Positions 42,124 through 52,177 of a stretch of 64,000 nt of DNA are shown here, piece by piece. The notes under the pieces are model-generated. The model worked only from the letters and a program-made list of their open reading frames with translations. It was not told the origin of the DNA and did no database searches. The stretch lies in contig NZQV01000010.1 in the NCBI GenBank assembly GCA_002696035.1, positions 186,001 to 250,000 of the forward strand, written 5' to 3'. Each line of letters opens with the position of its first letter. The stretch's first letter is position 1. Origin of the DNA: Balneola sp. (GTDB lineage Bacteria; Bacteroidota; Rhodothermia; Balneolales; Balneolaceae). Both the position numbers and the translations under genes were made by a program.

Positions 42124-44007
42124 ATGCCAACTATAGTCCCATTCGAAACGCTTACTGAACTTTTTCTCAATCTTTCGGAAAAACATAAAGGGAAAGATAA
42201 AAATCAGTTTTATTACAAACCCACACCCGATACTCCATATAAACCAATACAATGGGATCAGGTTACGGATGATGTTTCCTCTATAGCCTCATATCTGATA
42301 GAAAAAGGTGTTGAGAAGGGAGACCGCGTAGGAATTTTAAGTGAGAACCGATACGAATGGGCGGTCGTTGATCTTGCTATTCAGCTGGTAGGTGGTATAA
42401 ACGTGTCGCTTTATACTACGCTTCCTCCTCATCAAAGCGCATATATTTTACAGGATTCCGGCGTTAAGATCTTCTTTGTTTCTACAGGATTTCAGCTCAA
42501 AAAAGCGGTAGAGATCTTCGATGATTGTGAAGATCTGAGCGAAGTGATTGCTTTTGATGAACCCAAACTGGAGCATCTTCAGGAAGAAAATTATGTACGA
42601 ATGTTCGATGATGTTCTGCTTGACGGTGGCAAACACCTGCAGAAGAACTGGGATACCATCAAAAAAAGAACCCAGGAAGTTGAACCAGATGATGTCTGTA
42701 CACTAATTTATACTTCCGGGACTACAGGGAAACCCAAAGGAGCCATGCTTACTCATCATAATATTGTGAGTAACGTGAAGGCCGCAACCCAGCATATTTA
42801 TTGGGATCATACCGATCGCCTGCTTTCTTTTCTTCCGCTATGTCACTCGTTTGAACGTACAGCCGGCTATTATGCCATGATCTCCTCCGGGGTCGAGATC
42901 TATTACGCCGAAAGTGTGGATACCGTCTCAAAGAATATGCCTGAGGCCAAGCCCACCATTATGATCTCGGTGCCACGACTATTTGAAAAAATGTACAATT
43001 TGATCGTCAAAAGTGTGGAAGAAGGCAGTGATGCCAAGAAAGCTATTTTCAACTGGGCGGTCGAAACCGGACGCAAGTATTCTGAGGGCAAACGCGGATT
43101 GGTAACCCTTCAAAAGAAAATTGCTGACAAACTGGTGTTTGATAAATTGAAAGAACGCACCGGTGGCCATGTTCGATTATTCGTTTCTGGGGGGGCAGCT
43201 CTGCCACCCGATATCGATACGTTCTTTCAATGTGCAGGAATGAATATTTTGCAAGGATATGGACTTACCGAAACGTCTCCGGTTATGGCTGCCAATAAAC
43301 CTGGCCAGGAGAAGATTGGTGCTGTAGGAACCATCATACCCGGAGTTACGGTAGCTATACAGGGGCTTGAAAATGCAGAAATGCTGGGACAAATCAGTGG
43401 CGAAGATTATCCCACTAGTCTGAGTACCGGGGAAGGCGAAATTCTTTGTAAGGGACCAAATGTGATGAAGGGCTACTGGAAGAATGAAGAAGCTACCAAC
43501 GAGATGATAGACGATGACGGATGGCTGCATACCGGAGATGTTGGGAAATTTGACGATGGTTTTCTGAAGATCACTGACCGGATCAAGCATATGATCGTTA
43601 ATGCCGGTGGCAAAAATATATATCCCGGACCGATCGAAGATCTGTTCAAAACCAGTAAGTGGATCGATCAGATTGTAGTGGTTGGGGAAGGTCAAAATTA
43701 TATGGCGGCCATCATTGTACCCGATTTTGAGGCCGTAGGAAAATTCCTGAAAGATCAGGGAATCAAGTTTGCTGACAACAATGAACTGATTGCTTTAGAT
43801 GAAGTGAAAGACTTATTCAAAAAAGAGATACGAAGCTTTTCCAAAGAATTAGCTTCTCATGAGAAGATCCGTGACTTTCGGTTAGTGGCTGATGAATTCA
43901 CGGTTGAGACGGGAGAGATCACCCCTACACTTAAAGTGAAACGCAGAGTGATTGCCGATAAATACGGCCACCTTATTGACGATATATTTAACGAGGATAA
44001 GGACTAA
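42124..44007 (+). CDS. Long-chain acyl-CoA synthetase (AMP-forming)
   Basis: The 627-residue ANL-superfamily enzyme has the AMP-binding P-loop YTSGTTGKPKGAMLTHHN (about residues 196-213). It also has GYGLTETSPVMAANKPG, the hinge GDVGKFDDGFLKITDRIK and a C-terminal catalytic lysine region TPTLKVKRRVI. Length and the TLKVKRR ending fit the long-chain (FadD15/ACSL) branch. It activates fatty acids with ATP and CoA via an acyl-adenylate. No signal peptide is present. It stands alone between divergent fur and a histidine kinase gene on the same strand, 191 bases further. Confidence 0.9.
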   Translation: MPTIVPFETLTELFLNLSEKHKGKDKNQFYYKPTPDTPYKPIQWDQVTDDVSSIASYLIEKGVEKGDRVGILSENRYEWAVVDLAIQLVGGINVSLYTTLPPHQSAYILQDSGVKIFFVSTGFQLKKAVEIFDDCEDLSEVIAFDEPKLEHLQEENYVRMFDDVLLDGGKHLQKNWDTIKKRTQEVEPDDVCTLIYTSGTTGKPKGAMLTHHNIVSNVKAATQHIYWDHTDRLLSFLPLCHSFERTAGYYAMISSGVEIYYAESVDTVSKNMPEAKPTIMISVPRLFEKMYNLIVKSVEEGSDAKKAIFNWAVETGRKYSEGKRGLVTLQKKIADKLVFDKLKERTGGHVRLFVSGGAALPPDIDTFFQCAGMNILQGYGLTETSPVMAANKPGQEKIGAVGTIIPGVTVAIQGLENAEMLGQISGEDYPTSLSTGEGEILCKGPNVMKGYWKNEEATNEMIDDDGWLHTGDVGKFDDGFLKITDRIKHMIVNAGGKNIYPGPIEDLFKTSKWIDQIVVVGEGQNYMAAIIVPDFEAVGKFLKDQGIKFADNNELIALDEVKDLFKKEIRSFSKELASHEKIRDFRLVADEFTVETGEITPTLKVKRRVIADKYGHLIDDIFNEDKD

Positions 44008-44198
44008 GACCAAGAGAAAAATCTGAATGTAATACATCAGCTTTTCGTTTAAATAACTACACAGGCTTTAGATTTTAAACTACATAAAGATAACAAACTT
44101 ACCTTAGTACAGATTAGGGCTCATTTTGTGGTCCTTTGATATTTTGCTCTAACCTGTGCTTAGACAGATGACGAGCCAATATTAATCAATTTCAAACC

Positions 44199-45698
44199 AT
44201 GCAAATTCCACATGACTCGTTTGCTGAAAATGCAGGTAATAATATTCTAAGAGAGAATAATTTTCAAAATCTGGTAAGACTGGCTGCATTTATTTGCGAT
44301 ACAGATCATGCTATGATCAATCTTTTGGGAGATGATGGATTATCACTGAAGGCTTCATTTGGACTAGAGGAAAGTACCGGAGAACTGGCTGAAGGAAATC
44401 CGTTTTGTGAACGAGCAATTCAAGAAGATAAATACCTGCTGGTAGAGGATGTAGGATCTGATGATGATTTCAAGCCCTTTATCTTATCAGAGAAATCGGA
44501 GCAGATCAGGTTTTACCTCGGCTATAACATAAAATCCGAGGCAGGAAAAAATGTGGGCACAATCTCTGTTCTTGACACCAAGCCAAGAACAGTATGTGAA
44601 AAACAGATCGTTGCTTTAGAAAGCCTGGCGCAGGAAGTAGAGCAGAAATTGGAGAGCCTGAAAAGCCATAATAAGTTAAGAGAGAGAAATGTATTTTTGG
44701 CGGGTTCATCCGATCTGTCTTTTCGAATCAATGTAGATGATTGGTCTATAAAAGATATCCAGGGTAAGGTGAAAGAGTTAACTGGATTTGATGCCGCTGA
44801 TACTATTGGCAAAAACATCAGCTGGTTGATTGCAGATCAGGAGTTTATTTCTGCACTTGAAGAACTGGCTCAGCAAGAAGTGAATAGCAGTAAACAGCTG
44901 GAAACTTTTTTATTGCAGCGCTTGTGTTTTTTGGATGTAAGAATGCTGAAGGAAGAGGAAGAGATTTTTGTATCAGCAAGAGATATAACCAGCCAAAAAA
45001 TGTCGGAGAGAGGTCATAAAAAATCACTAAAAGAGAAAAAGGTGCTACTTGCTGAGATCCATCATCGGGTAAAAAATAATCTGGCTTTGATAAGTAGTCT
45101 TCTAATGATCGAAGAGTTCAATTCGAATAATAAACAGGTCATTGACATACTTGGTAAAAGTCAGAACAGAATTAAGTCTATGTCGTTGATACATGAGGTT
45201 TTGTACCAAGCTAATAGTCATGTTCATGTTCCGATAAAGCAATTTTTGGATGAGTATATAAAATCTATAGAACCACGGTTGAATACAGATGGGAAGAAGA
45301 TCAGTATGAGTAGTAAGATTTTTGCTGATGGATTAAACCTGAATCAGGCTGTGCCTTGCGCCTTGATCATTAACGAGCTGGTAACTAATGCATACGAACA
45401 TGCATTTAAAAATTCAGAAAAAGGCAACATTAACGTCGGGCTATATATTGAAGGGGAACAGTTTTACTTAACGGTTGAGGACAATGGCGTTGGATTTTCA
45501 GAGAAATGGGAAATCGACAAATTTGACACGGTGGGTTTTATGCTGATAAATACACTTGTTCAGCAACTGGGTGGAGAAATTAAATTCAAGAATGTACCAG
45601 GGCCAGGAACTAAGTTTGAGGTCAGCTTTAAAAAAGACTATAACAGAGGTTCTCAAAGCTCACTCTCCAACAATGAAATAGATAGCCTGATCGATTAG
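44199..45698 (+). CDS. Soluble GAF-PAS histidine kinase (HisKA_2 type)
   Basis: The 499-residue protein has no membrane segment. It starts with a GAF domain (about residues 15-150, with NPFCERAIQEDKYLLVEDV). A PAS-like domain follows (about 165-270), then the HisKA_2 phosphorylation helix EIHHRVKNNLALISSLL with the phosphoacceptor His in HHR. The C-terminal HATPase_c has NELVTNAYEHAF (N box) and VEDNGVGF (G1). HisKA_2 kinases often signal to response regulators without DNA-binding domains. No regulator gene is adjacent. A palindromic terminator follows 32 bases after the stop. Confidence 0.87.
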   Translation: MQIPHDSFAENAGNNILRENNFQNLVRLAAFICDTDHAMINLLGDDGLSLKASFGLEESTGELAEGNPFCERAIQEDKYLLVEDVGSDDDFKPFILSEKSEQIRFYLGYNIKSEAGKNVGTISVLDTKPRTVCEKQIVALESLAQEVEQKLESLKSHNKLRERNVFLAGSSDLSFRINVDDWSIKDIQGKVKELTGFDAADTIGKNISWLIADQEFISALEELAQQEVNSSKQLETFLLQRLCFLDVRMLKEEEEIFVSARDITSQKMSERGHKKSLKEKKVLLAEIHHRVKNNLALISSLLMIEEFNSNNKQVIDILGKSQNRIKSMSLIHEVLYQANSHVHVPIKQFLDEYIKSIEPRLNTDGKKISMSSKIFADGLNLNQAVPCALIINELVTNAYEHAFKNSEKGNINVGLYIEGEQFYLTVEDNGVGFSEKWEIDKFDTVGFMLINTLVQQLGGEIKFKNVPGPGTKFEVSFKKDYNRGSQSSLSNNEIDSLID

Positions 45699-45723
45699 CA
45701 GAAAGGATCAAAATGTGTGGAAT

Positions 45724-45750
45724 AAAAAAAGGCCTCAATTGAGGCCTTTT
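45724..45750. terminator. Bidirectional terminator between convergent genes
   Basis: GGCCTCAATTGAGGCC (45731-45746) is a perfect 16-base palindrome. It is flanked by seven A residues on the left and four T residues on the right, so it can end both the histidine-kinase transcript and, more strongly, the S41 protease transcript from the minus strand. Confidence 0.8.
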
Positions 45751-45799
45751 ATATTCGTAGAAAATATCTTTGTTTGTAAAAAGAGTCTGGCCGTGCCTA

Positions 45800-47692
45800 C
45801 TACTTCTCAATAGTGAAGGCCTCTGCTTTACCGTTTGCCAGCGCTTCAAGCCGGGCAACTGCATCCCATAAAGTCACGGCCTCTTTAAGAGTGGTGTCAA
45901 AAACATCGTTGATTATAGGGTAGAAGTATTTCATTCCCCAAACCTGACGGGCTACTTCTGCTTTCATTCGACCTTCCAATAACCATGAAACTTCTGCAAA
46001 ATGTCCCACAGGAACAAATAGAGAATCGTTGGAAAAGGTGGGAGCATCAACGGTATCTGTGACTACCATACCACGTTTCAGCATCAGGTCTTTTACTTCA
46101 CTCATATGTTTGTCCGTCCACTTATAGTCATTACGGAAGCGTTCAAAATCACTTTCCCATTCGGCACGAAAGGTTTCTCCGTTTTCATCTAAAAAGGAGC
46201 GTACATAATCGAATGAAACCTGATTTCGGATCGCAAAATTAAATACGTAAGCAGAAGTAGTGGTATCGTCCGGTACAATATAATCGGGTACAATTCCACC
46301 GCCACCATAAACGGTGCGGCCATTATCGGTCGTGTATTTCAGTGAGTCAGGTACATCTTCGATGAATTCATTTGCATCGCTTGCAGCATTTTCTCTCCGG
46401 TAAATTTCGTAAGCATATTGCTCGCCACCTTCTACAAATGGTTTCTGAATAAGCCGGCCAGAAGGGGTGTAATACCTGGAAATAGTAACCCTCACACTGC
46501 TCTCATCTATCAGTTCATACTGCTGTTGCACCAAACCTTTTCCGAATGTTCGTTTGCCTACCACCAATCCTCGATCATGATCCTGAATGGCTCCACTTAC
46601 AATTTCACTGGCTGAAGCAGATCCTTCATTCACCAAAACGATAACGGGTTTGTCTTTGAATGCACCGTCTTTACGAGAATAATATTCGCCATTAAAACGC
46701 TGGTGCTTGCTCTTGGTTGAAACCAATTCAGTACCGCGAGGGAAAAATTCCTCTGCGATGGCAATGGCCTGACTTAAATACCCGCCTGGATTATCCCGAA
46801 GGTCCAACACAAGCTTAGACATTCCTTCTTCCTTAAGCTGCTTTACGGCCTCCATAAACTCATCATGAGTAGTGGCTGCAAACCGGTTTATCTTGATATA
46901 GCCGGTCTCCTCGTCCAGCATGTAAGAAGCGTCGAGGGTATACAGGGGGATATCATCGCGTGTGATGTTAAAGTTGATCGGCTCTGATACATGCGGACGT
47001 TTTACCGTGACTTTAACTTTAGTGCCTTTTTCGCCGCGAAGTCTGCGGACTACCATTTCATTTGTAAATCCAACTGCAGTCGAATCTTCAATCTTGATGA
47101 TGCGATCTCCGGAACGTATTCCAAGTTGCTCACTGGGACCGCCTGAAATGGCTGAGATAACCGTTATGGTATCTTCGATGATCTGAAACTGAACACCAAT
47201 ACCCTGAAATTTCCCTGCAAAATTTTCCTGAATTTGTTCATTGTCCTCCGGCTCTATATAAATAGAATGCGGATCTAAGGTGGAAAACATGCCCCTTATA
47301 GCTTCTTCAGTAAGCCGCTTCATGTTCTCATCGGGACTGTTATTCGTTATGTACAAATATGCCTTTTCAAAGTTTGAGAACGACTCCCGAATGTTGCTGA
47401 TTTTTAGGTTCGTAAAGCTGGTATCAACAGGGGTACCATCAATTTTCAGGGTAGAGTCTTTAACGCTCTTTACCATTCTTAGGATGCTGCTTTTATACAT
47501 CTCATTCAGATCCGGCTCTCCAAAATAGTTAGCTACGATACTTCGCTGTGCCTGATGGTACTTGGTAAGATTCTGTGTATCATCATTGCCCGATTGTAGT
47601 ACAGGATCTATCCCGGTAAAACGAAGAGCAGCAAGGACTAATAATATTAATACGTTCGGGTAAATGATTTTTTTAAGATGCATATAAAACAT
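45800..47692 (-). CDS. C-terminal processing peptidase (S41, Ctp/Tsp-like)
   Basis: The 630-residue protein has an N-terminal anchor or signal (residues 8-27) and a helical region. A PDZ domain (about 150-235, with FQGIGVQFQIIEDTITV and GGPSEQLGIRSGDRI) and the S41 protease core follow. The core contains KLVLDLRDNPGGYLSQAI, VNEGSASASEIVSGAI (catalytic Ser) and GKRTFGKGLVQQQ (catalytic Lys). A C-terminal extension of about 170 residues includes KDLMLKRGMVV. Such proteases degrade or process periplasmic proteins by recognising C termini. A second ATG at 47683 is an equally good start. Confidence 0.9.
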   Translation of the reverse strand: MFYMHLKKIIYPNVLILLVLAALRFTGIDPVLQSGNDDTQNLTKYHQAQRSIVANYFGEPDLNEMYKSSILRMVKSVKDSTLKIDGTPVDTSFTNLKISNIRESFSNFEKAYLYITNNSPDENMKRLTEEAIRGMFSTLDPHSIYIEPEDNEQIQENFAGKFQGIGVQFQIIEDTITVISAISGGPSEQLGIRSGDRIIKIEDSTAVGFTNEMVVRRLRGEKGTKVKVTVKRPHVSEPINFNITRDDIPLYTLDASYMLDEETGYIKINRFAATTHDEFMEAVKQLKEEGMSKLVLDLRDNPGGYLSQAIAIAEEFFPRGTELVSTKSKHQRFNGEYYSRKDGAFKDKPVIVLVNEGSASASEIVSGAIQDHDRGLVVGKRTFGKGLVQQQYELIDESSVRVTISRYYTPSGRLIQKPFVEGGEQYAYEIYRRENAASDANEFIEDVPDSLKYTTDNGRTVYGGGGIVPDYIVPDDTTTSAYVFNFAIRNQVSFDYVRSFLDENGETFRAEWESDFERFRNDYKWTDKHMSEVKDLMLKRGMVVTDTVDAPTFSNDSLFVPVGHFAEVSWLLEGRMKAEVARQVWGMKYFYPIINDVFDTTLKEAVTLWDAVARLEALANGKAEAFTIEK

Positions 47693-47798
47693 ATTCGCTA
47701 AAGTCTTTCAAAAAAAATAATGTTGAGCGTTCATTGTGCGTAACGATTGTAACAAATAAAGTAGTATTGTACAATGTGTGCTTTAGAACTTCATTTTA

Positions 47799-47833
47799 TT
47801 AAAAAAGAAAAGGAGCAAATTAGTGCCCCTTTT
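47799..47833 (-). terminator. Terminator downstream of hslU
   Basis: On the minus strand AAAAGGGGC (complement of 47825-47833) pairs with GCTCCTTTT (complement of 47808-47816) around an 8-base loop, with one G-T pair. A run of T residues follows. It starts ten bases after the hslU stop and closes the hslV-hslU transcript. Confidence 0.7.
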
Positions 47834-47843
47834 CCTTCTCCTT

Positions 47844-49253
47844 TTACAAGATATAATGACTGAGATCCTTGTCTTTAACAATCCCGGCAAGTTGTTTGTC
47901 GACGTATGCTTTGTCGATGGTGATCTTGCCTGAGTTGATATCATCAGGAACTGCAAAAAGGAGCTCATCAAACAGGGAAGACATGATGGTGTGAAGTCTT
48001 CTTGCTCCGATATTTTCAACCGATGCATTTACCTCAGCGGCGATCCGGGCTATTTCGCGGATAGCCTCTTCATCAAATTCGATCTCGACGCCTTCAGACT
48101 CAAGCATGGCAATATATTGCTTTGTGAGTGCATTTTTAGGCTTGGAAAGAATGTCCACAAAGTCATCTTCAGTCAGTGAATTCAGTTCTACACGAATAGG
48201 GAAGCGTCCCTGAAGCTCAGGAATCATATCCGATGGTTTGGAAACATGAAAAGCTCCCGAACCAATGAACAGAATGTGATCCGTTTTAACAATGCCGTGC
48301 TTCGTATTTACCGCACTTCCTTCTACAATGGGGAGGAGGTCGCGCTGCACGCCTTGCCGACTTACATCTGGTCCGCCTTTACCGCCACTACCTGAGGATG
48401 ATTCAGCGATCTTGTCAATTTCATCCACAAAAACGATACCCTGCTTTTGAACGCGTTCCAAGGCCTCTTGTACGGCCGCTTCATGATCGATCAGCTTTTC
48501 GGCTTCTTCTTCAGTCAGAAGTTCACGAGCTTCGCTGATAGGGAGTTTACGTTTTGTCTTCTTTCCGCCTTTGCCGAGGTTTCCGAGCATGTCTTGTAGA
48601 TTGATGCCCATTTCTTCCATTCCTTGCGGACCAAAGACCTGCATCATAGGGCTGCCTTTGCTGGCTTTTACTTCGATCTCAATTTCACGATCCTCGAGTT
48701 CTCCATTACGAAGTTTTTCCCTGAATCGCTCGCGTGTGCGTTCATTTAATTCTGAATCGCTGGCTTTCTGGGGATCAAAATCGTCCGAATTGGAAGATTT
48801 GAAGCCGGCTCCGGTTTTCTTCACAGGAGGAATGAGGATGTCTAAAATTCGTTCCTCAGCTTTTTCGGCTGCTTTGCCTTTCACACGATCCTGCATTTCC
48901 TGTTTCACCATATTAATGGCTACATCGGTGAGGTCCCGGATCATGGATTCCACATCGCGACCTACATATCCCACTTCGGTAAATTTCGAAGCTTCCACTT
49001 TCATAAAAGGGGCGTGGGCTAAACGGGCAAGCCGTCGGGCAATTTCAGTTTTACCAACGCCGGTAGGTCCAATGAGAAGGATGTTATTCGGAATGATCTC
49101 TTCGCGGATCTCTTCATTTGCATTCAGTCGTCGCCAGCGGTTTCGCAAAGCAATAGACACAGAACGCTTGGCTGATTTTTGCCCGACAATGTATTTGTCG
49201 AGTTCAGCCACAATTTGTTGTGGGGTTAAATTCTTTTCTTCAATAGCTAACAT
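47844..49253 (-). CDS. hslU: ATP-dependent protease ATPase subunit HslU
   Basis: The 469-residue AAA+ unfoldase has [17 protein letters not shown] at the N terminus and Walker [18 protein letters not shown]. An I-domain (about residues 110-240) follows with [17 protein letters not shown]. Walker B is [12 protein letters not shown], and the end is DKDLSHYIL, whose C terminus inserts into HslV. I chose the ATG at 49253, one base after the hslV stop; an in-frame TTG at 49265 overlaps hslV. HslUV unfolds and degrades proteins in the cytoplasm. Confidence 0.95.
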   Translation of the reverse strand: MLAIEEKNLTPQQIVAELDKYIVGQKSAKRSVSIALRNRWRRLNANEEIREEIIPNNILLIGPTGVGKTEIARRLARLAHAPFMKVEASKFTEVGYVGRDVESMIRDLTDVAINMVKQEMQDRVKGKAAEKAEERILDILIPPVKKTGAGFKSSNSDDFDPQKASDSELNERTRERFREKLRNGELEDREIEIEVKASKGSPMMQVFGPQGMEEMGINLQDMLGNLGKGGKKTKRKLPISEARELLTEEEAEKLIDHEAAVQEALERVQKQGIVFVDEIDKIAESSSGSGGKGGPDVSRQGVQRDLLPIVEGSAVNTKHGIVKTDHILFIGSGAFHVSKPSDMIPELQGRFPIRVELNSLTEDDFVDILSKPKNALTKQYIAMLESEGVEIEFDEEAIREIARIAAEVNASVENIGARRLHTIMSSLFDELLFAVPDDINSGKITIDKAYVDKQLAGIVKDKDLSHYIL

Positions 49254-49254
49254 A

Positions 49255-49803
49255 TCAGTTATCAATTTCTAAAATCGTAAGGTTGTGATTGGTGTAGATG
49301 TCGATATCGGCCGCAATGTGCAGCGATTTTTCTACGATCTCCTTTGCTGTGAGCTCCGGAGCATGATCCATCATGGCGCGGGCTGCGGCAAGGGCATAAG
49401 AGCCGCCGCTTCCAATAGTTGCAATAGAATGATCGGGCTCGATCACATCACCCTGACCGGAAATAACCAATGATTTTTCATCATTCATCACAATGAGAAG
49501 AGCCTGTAGTTTCTGAAGGAATTTATCCTTGCGCCATTCTTTGGCAAGTTCTACAGCTGCACGTTCCATGTTGCCGTTGTACTCGTTGAGCTTTTCCTCA
49601 TATTTCTCGAAAAGGGTGAAAGCGTCAGCAGTAGAACCGGCGAAACCCGCTAATATTTTACCGTCATAAAGTTTTCGGACTTTTTTGACGGTGCTTTTCA
49701 TTACGGTTTTGTCCATGGTGGCCTGGCCGTCACTACCTATAGCCGCCTTACCATTATGGATAACACCCACAACCGTTGTGGCATGTAATTCAAATGCATT
49801 CAT
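49255..49803 (-). CDS. hslV: ATP-dependent protease peptidase subunit HslV
   Basis: The 182-residue protein is the proteasome-like peptidase. After a short N-terminal peptide it has [19 protein letters not shown], in which the first or second Thr becomes the catalytic N-terminal residue after processing. [21 protein letters not shown], written here as [15 protein letters not shown], and [15 protein letters not shown] are further landmarks. It directly precedes hslU, the usual order for this two-gene operon. Confidence 0.95.
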   Translation of the reverse strand: MNAFELHATTVVGVIHNGKAAIGSDGQATMDKTVMKSTVKKVRKLYDGKILAGFAGSTADAFTLFEKYEEKLNEYNGNMERAAVELAKEWRKDKFLQKLQALLIVMNDEKSLVISGQGDVIEPDHSIATIGSGGSYALAAARAMMDHAPELTAKEIVEKSLHIAADIDIYTNHNLTILEIDN

Positions 49804-49857
49804 GTTTTAAAATTCGTTTAAAGGTTGACTGAAGTGGTACAAAAACCAAGCCAAGCC

Positions 49858-51603
49858 TTAATTGGAAGACTTATAGTACTTTGATTTTCCTCTTCCATTC
49901 GAATTGTCATTACGGTCTGACGTTCTGTTACTCTTACGTCTCTCTTTTTTTGATATGTCAAGATTTTCCTTACTTCCTTTTCCGCTGTCTAGCTCCAGAA
50001 GTTCTCCTTCACGTTCCAGTACATCTTCAATAGATTCGTCAAGCATTACGATCTCGGTGATATCAATATCGGAACCGACTAGTGTGGCACGGAATTCATT
50101 CATGGAAACCGTCTCATCCCCAATAAGGGAGATCTTGATACGATACTTCATCATCCATTTCCAGTGCGTGCTCATCAGACCTTTTGTCAGAACAGATTTG
50201 AGGTATGGGTTTACATACAGGTCAACTGCACGATAATTGGTGTTATGCTTGAATTTACTGAGCCATGTCTCCAGGTCGGTGATGATCGTATCTTCGGTAA
50301 CTACATTTCCTGACCCACCACAAACCGGGCATACTTTGGAAACGGAATTAACCACGCTAGGGCGAATACGCTGGCGGGTGATCTGAACCAGCCCGAAATC
50401 ACTCATACCAATTACGTTGGTCTTGGCAGGATCCTTCACAAATTCTTTCTTCAGTTCGTCGTAGATCTTTTTACGGTTTTTGTCATCACGAAGATCAATG
50501 AAGTCTACTACAATGATTCCACCGATATCACGCAGGCGGAGCTGTTTAGCAATTTCTCTGGCAGCTTCCAGGTTGGTTTTAAGGGAATTGTCTTCCTGTC
50601 GCTGTTTGGCGGCGTAAGGGCCGGAGTTCACATCTACCACATACATGGCTTCGGTTTGCTCAAAGATCAGGTAACCGCCCGATTTCATGCGCACCCGAGG
50701 ACTGAAAATAGAATTCACGTCATGGGCGATCTTCATGTAATCAAAGATGTGCTCTTTGCCTTTATACATTTCCACATTCGGAACCATTTTCGGTGCGATC
50801 TGACTTACATACGATTTGATCTGACGATACATTTCCGGATCATCGATCAGCACACGATCATAATTCTTGGCAAAGAGATCCCGAATTAAGCTTTCCGTCA
50901 TATTCAGGTCGCGGTAGAGCAGGGAAGGGGGCTTAGCGTCTTCGAGTTTGTCTACGATCTTTTCCCATTTCATCAGCACATTTCGCAAGTCATCTTCCAG
51001 CGATTCCTTATCCTGACCTTGGGCAACCGTTCGCACGATCACGCCAAATCCATCGGGCACCATGTTATTGAGTACCCCTTTAAGACGACGGCGCTCTTTG
51101 TAATTGTTGATCTTCTTGGAAACAGCGATGTAATCACCCATGGGTATCAGCACCAGAAAACGTCCTGCAATCGTAATATCCGTGGAAATACGTGGGCCTT
51201 TGGATCCAATAGGTTCCTTCACGATCTGAACCAATAACTTCTGTCCGGTTCGTAACATTTTGCCGGCAAGAATTTGCTTCTCTACATTGGAAAGCTTGTC
51301 TTTATTTTCGACATCTTTTTTGGCGTGATTTGGAATAGCATCTTTACCATTCAGTTGGGTGATGTATTCATCCAAATGGTCTCCTGCATCGGAGAAGTGA
51401 AGGAAAGCGTCCTTAGGAGTCCCCATATCTATAAAAGCGGCTCGGATACCGCTCAGCACTTTATGAACCCGTGCTACATAAATATTACCAACAGTACGCT
51501 GGTTTTCTTCCGTTTCTATAAAAAGCTGCGCTAACTCGTTGTTTTCCAATAGCGCAATTCGGGTCTGATTGCCCGAAGAGTGAATAATAATTTGATTCTT
51601 CAT
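49858..51603 (-). CDS. rng: Ribonuclease G/E
   Basis: The product is 581 residues from the ATG at 51603. An S1 domain (about residues 35-125, with VGNIYVARVHKVLSGIRAAF) is followed by the RNase H-like and 5'-sensor region. The catalytic DNase I-like part has the magnesium-binding acids in YVVDVNSGPY and IVVDFIDLRD. The zinc-link CPVCGGSG comes after. A short basic, Ser/Asn-rich tail replaces the long degradosome scaffold of E. coli RNase E. It cleaves single-stranded AU-rich RNA in rRNA and mRNA processing. The upstream 574-base gap has no clear gene. Confidence 0.93.
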   Translation of the reverse strand: MKNQIIIHSSGNQTRIALLENNELAQLFIETEENQRTVGNIYVARVHKVLSGIRAAFIDMGTPKDAFLHFSDAGDHLDEYITQLNGKDAIPNHAKKDVENKDKLSNVEKQILAGKMLRTGQKLLVQIVKEPIGSKGPRISTDITIAGRFLVLIPMGDYIAVSKKINNYKERRRLKGVLNNMVPDGFGVIVRTVAQGQDKESLEDDLRNVLMKWEKIVDKLEDAKPPSLLYRDLNMTESLIRDLFAKNYDRVLIDDPEMYRQIKSYVSQIAPKMVPNVEMYKGKEHIFDYMKIAHDVNSIFSPRVRMKSGGYLIFEQTEAMYVVDVNSGPYAAKQRQEDNSLKTNLEAAREIAKQLRLRDIGGIIVVDFIDLRDDKNRKKIYDELKKEFVKDPAKTNVIGMSDFGLVQITRQRIRPSVVNSVSKVCPVCGGSGNVVTEDTIITDLETWLSKFKHNTNYRAVDLYVNPYLKSVLTKGLMSTHWKWMMKYRIKISLIGDETVSMNEFRATLVGSDIDITEIVMLDESIEDVLEREGELLELDSGKGSKENLDISKKERRKSNRTSDRNDNSNGRGKSKYYKSSN

Positions 51604-52177
51604 GTGTAAAATTCTTCCTTTCCCGAAAACCACTAAAGCCTCTGCAAACAAACCATCTCAATAATTTATGGTGCAAATTGAGTACGTTCTCGTGTTGTAG
51701 AGAGGGGATTGAAGCAAACGGACGAGCGGCTGCTTCGGGAGTAATATCTGTTAAAATTGTTTTTTGGGGTGATTCCGTTTTGGAATCAGAAAAGAGATTC
51801 TGCGTTAAGGCTGTAAGTAGTAATCCGCAGAATAAGAAAAAATCGATGAGGGCATCGGTGCAAAGCATATTCAATGATGCCGGTAAAGTTTGTTTTTGAT
51901 ATGTATTCTGTGCTTTACGCAATAGAAAATTATGTTAAAAAGCTTGTTTAAGTCGATTTCTTCTTCAATGAATATAACTGTGAAAGCTCATTAATGTAAA
52001 CGCTTTTTGGGATTATTTTATTGGGGAGAGAAGCGGGGCAAAAGATACGCTCCCACGCTGAGCGTTAGGTACAAGGATATATAACTGAGGGTGTCCAGAT
52101 ATACAAGGGTTAGAAGCGGGGACATTTCTTAGGAGCCATCGATCTCTTGAGTCTCAGATCTTACTTACTCACCTTAT
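51604..52177. other. Gene-poor interval between rng and murA
   Basis: I see no convincing gene, RNA or strong hairpin in this 574-base stretch, which lies upstream of rng and downstream of murA. Short open frames exist on both strands over 51678-51922; the minus-strand one would run into rng. A CGCTCCCACGCTGAGCGT segment near 52049-52066 looks like a remnant of a dispersed GCTCCCACGC-type repeat. The rng promoter should lie near its left end. Confidence 0.5.

Noticed and set aside
48571-49272. A 233-codon open frame on the plus strand within hslU.
   Set aside because: It is antisense to the clearly conserved AAA+ gene, has a low-complexity Ser/Arg-rich product and no family resemblance.
51485-51922. 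A 145-codon minus-strand frame upstream of and overlapping rng.
   Set aside because: It would overlap rng by more than 100 bases, has no signal or domain that I recognise, and competes with a plus-strand frame over the same region.
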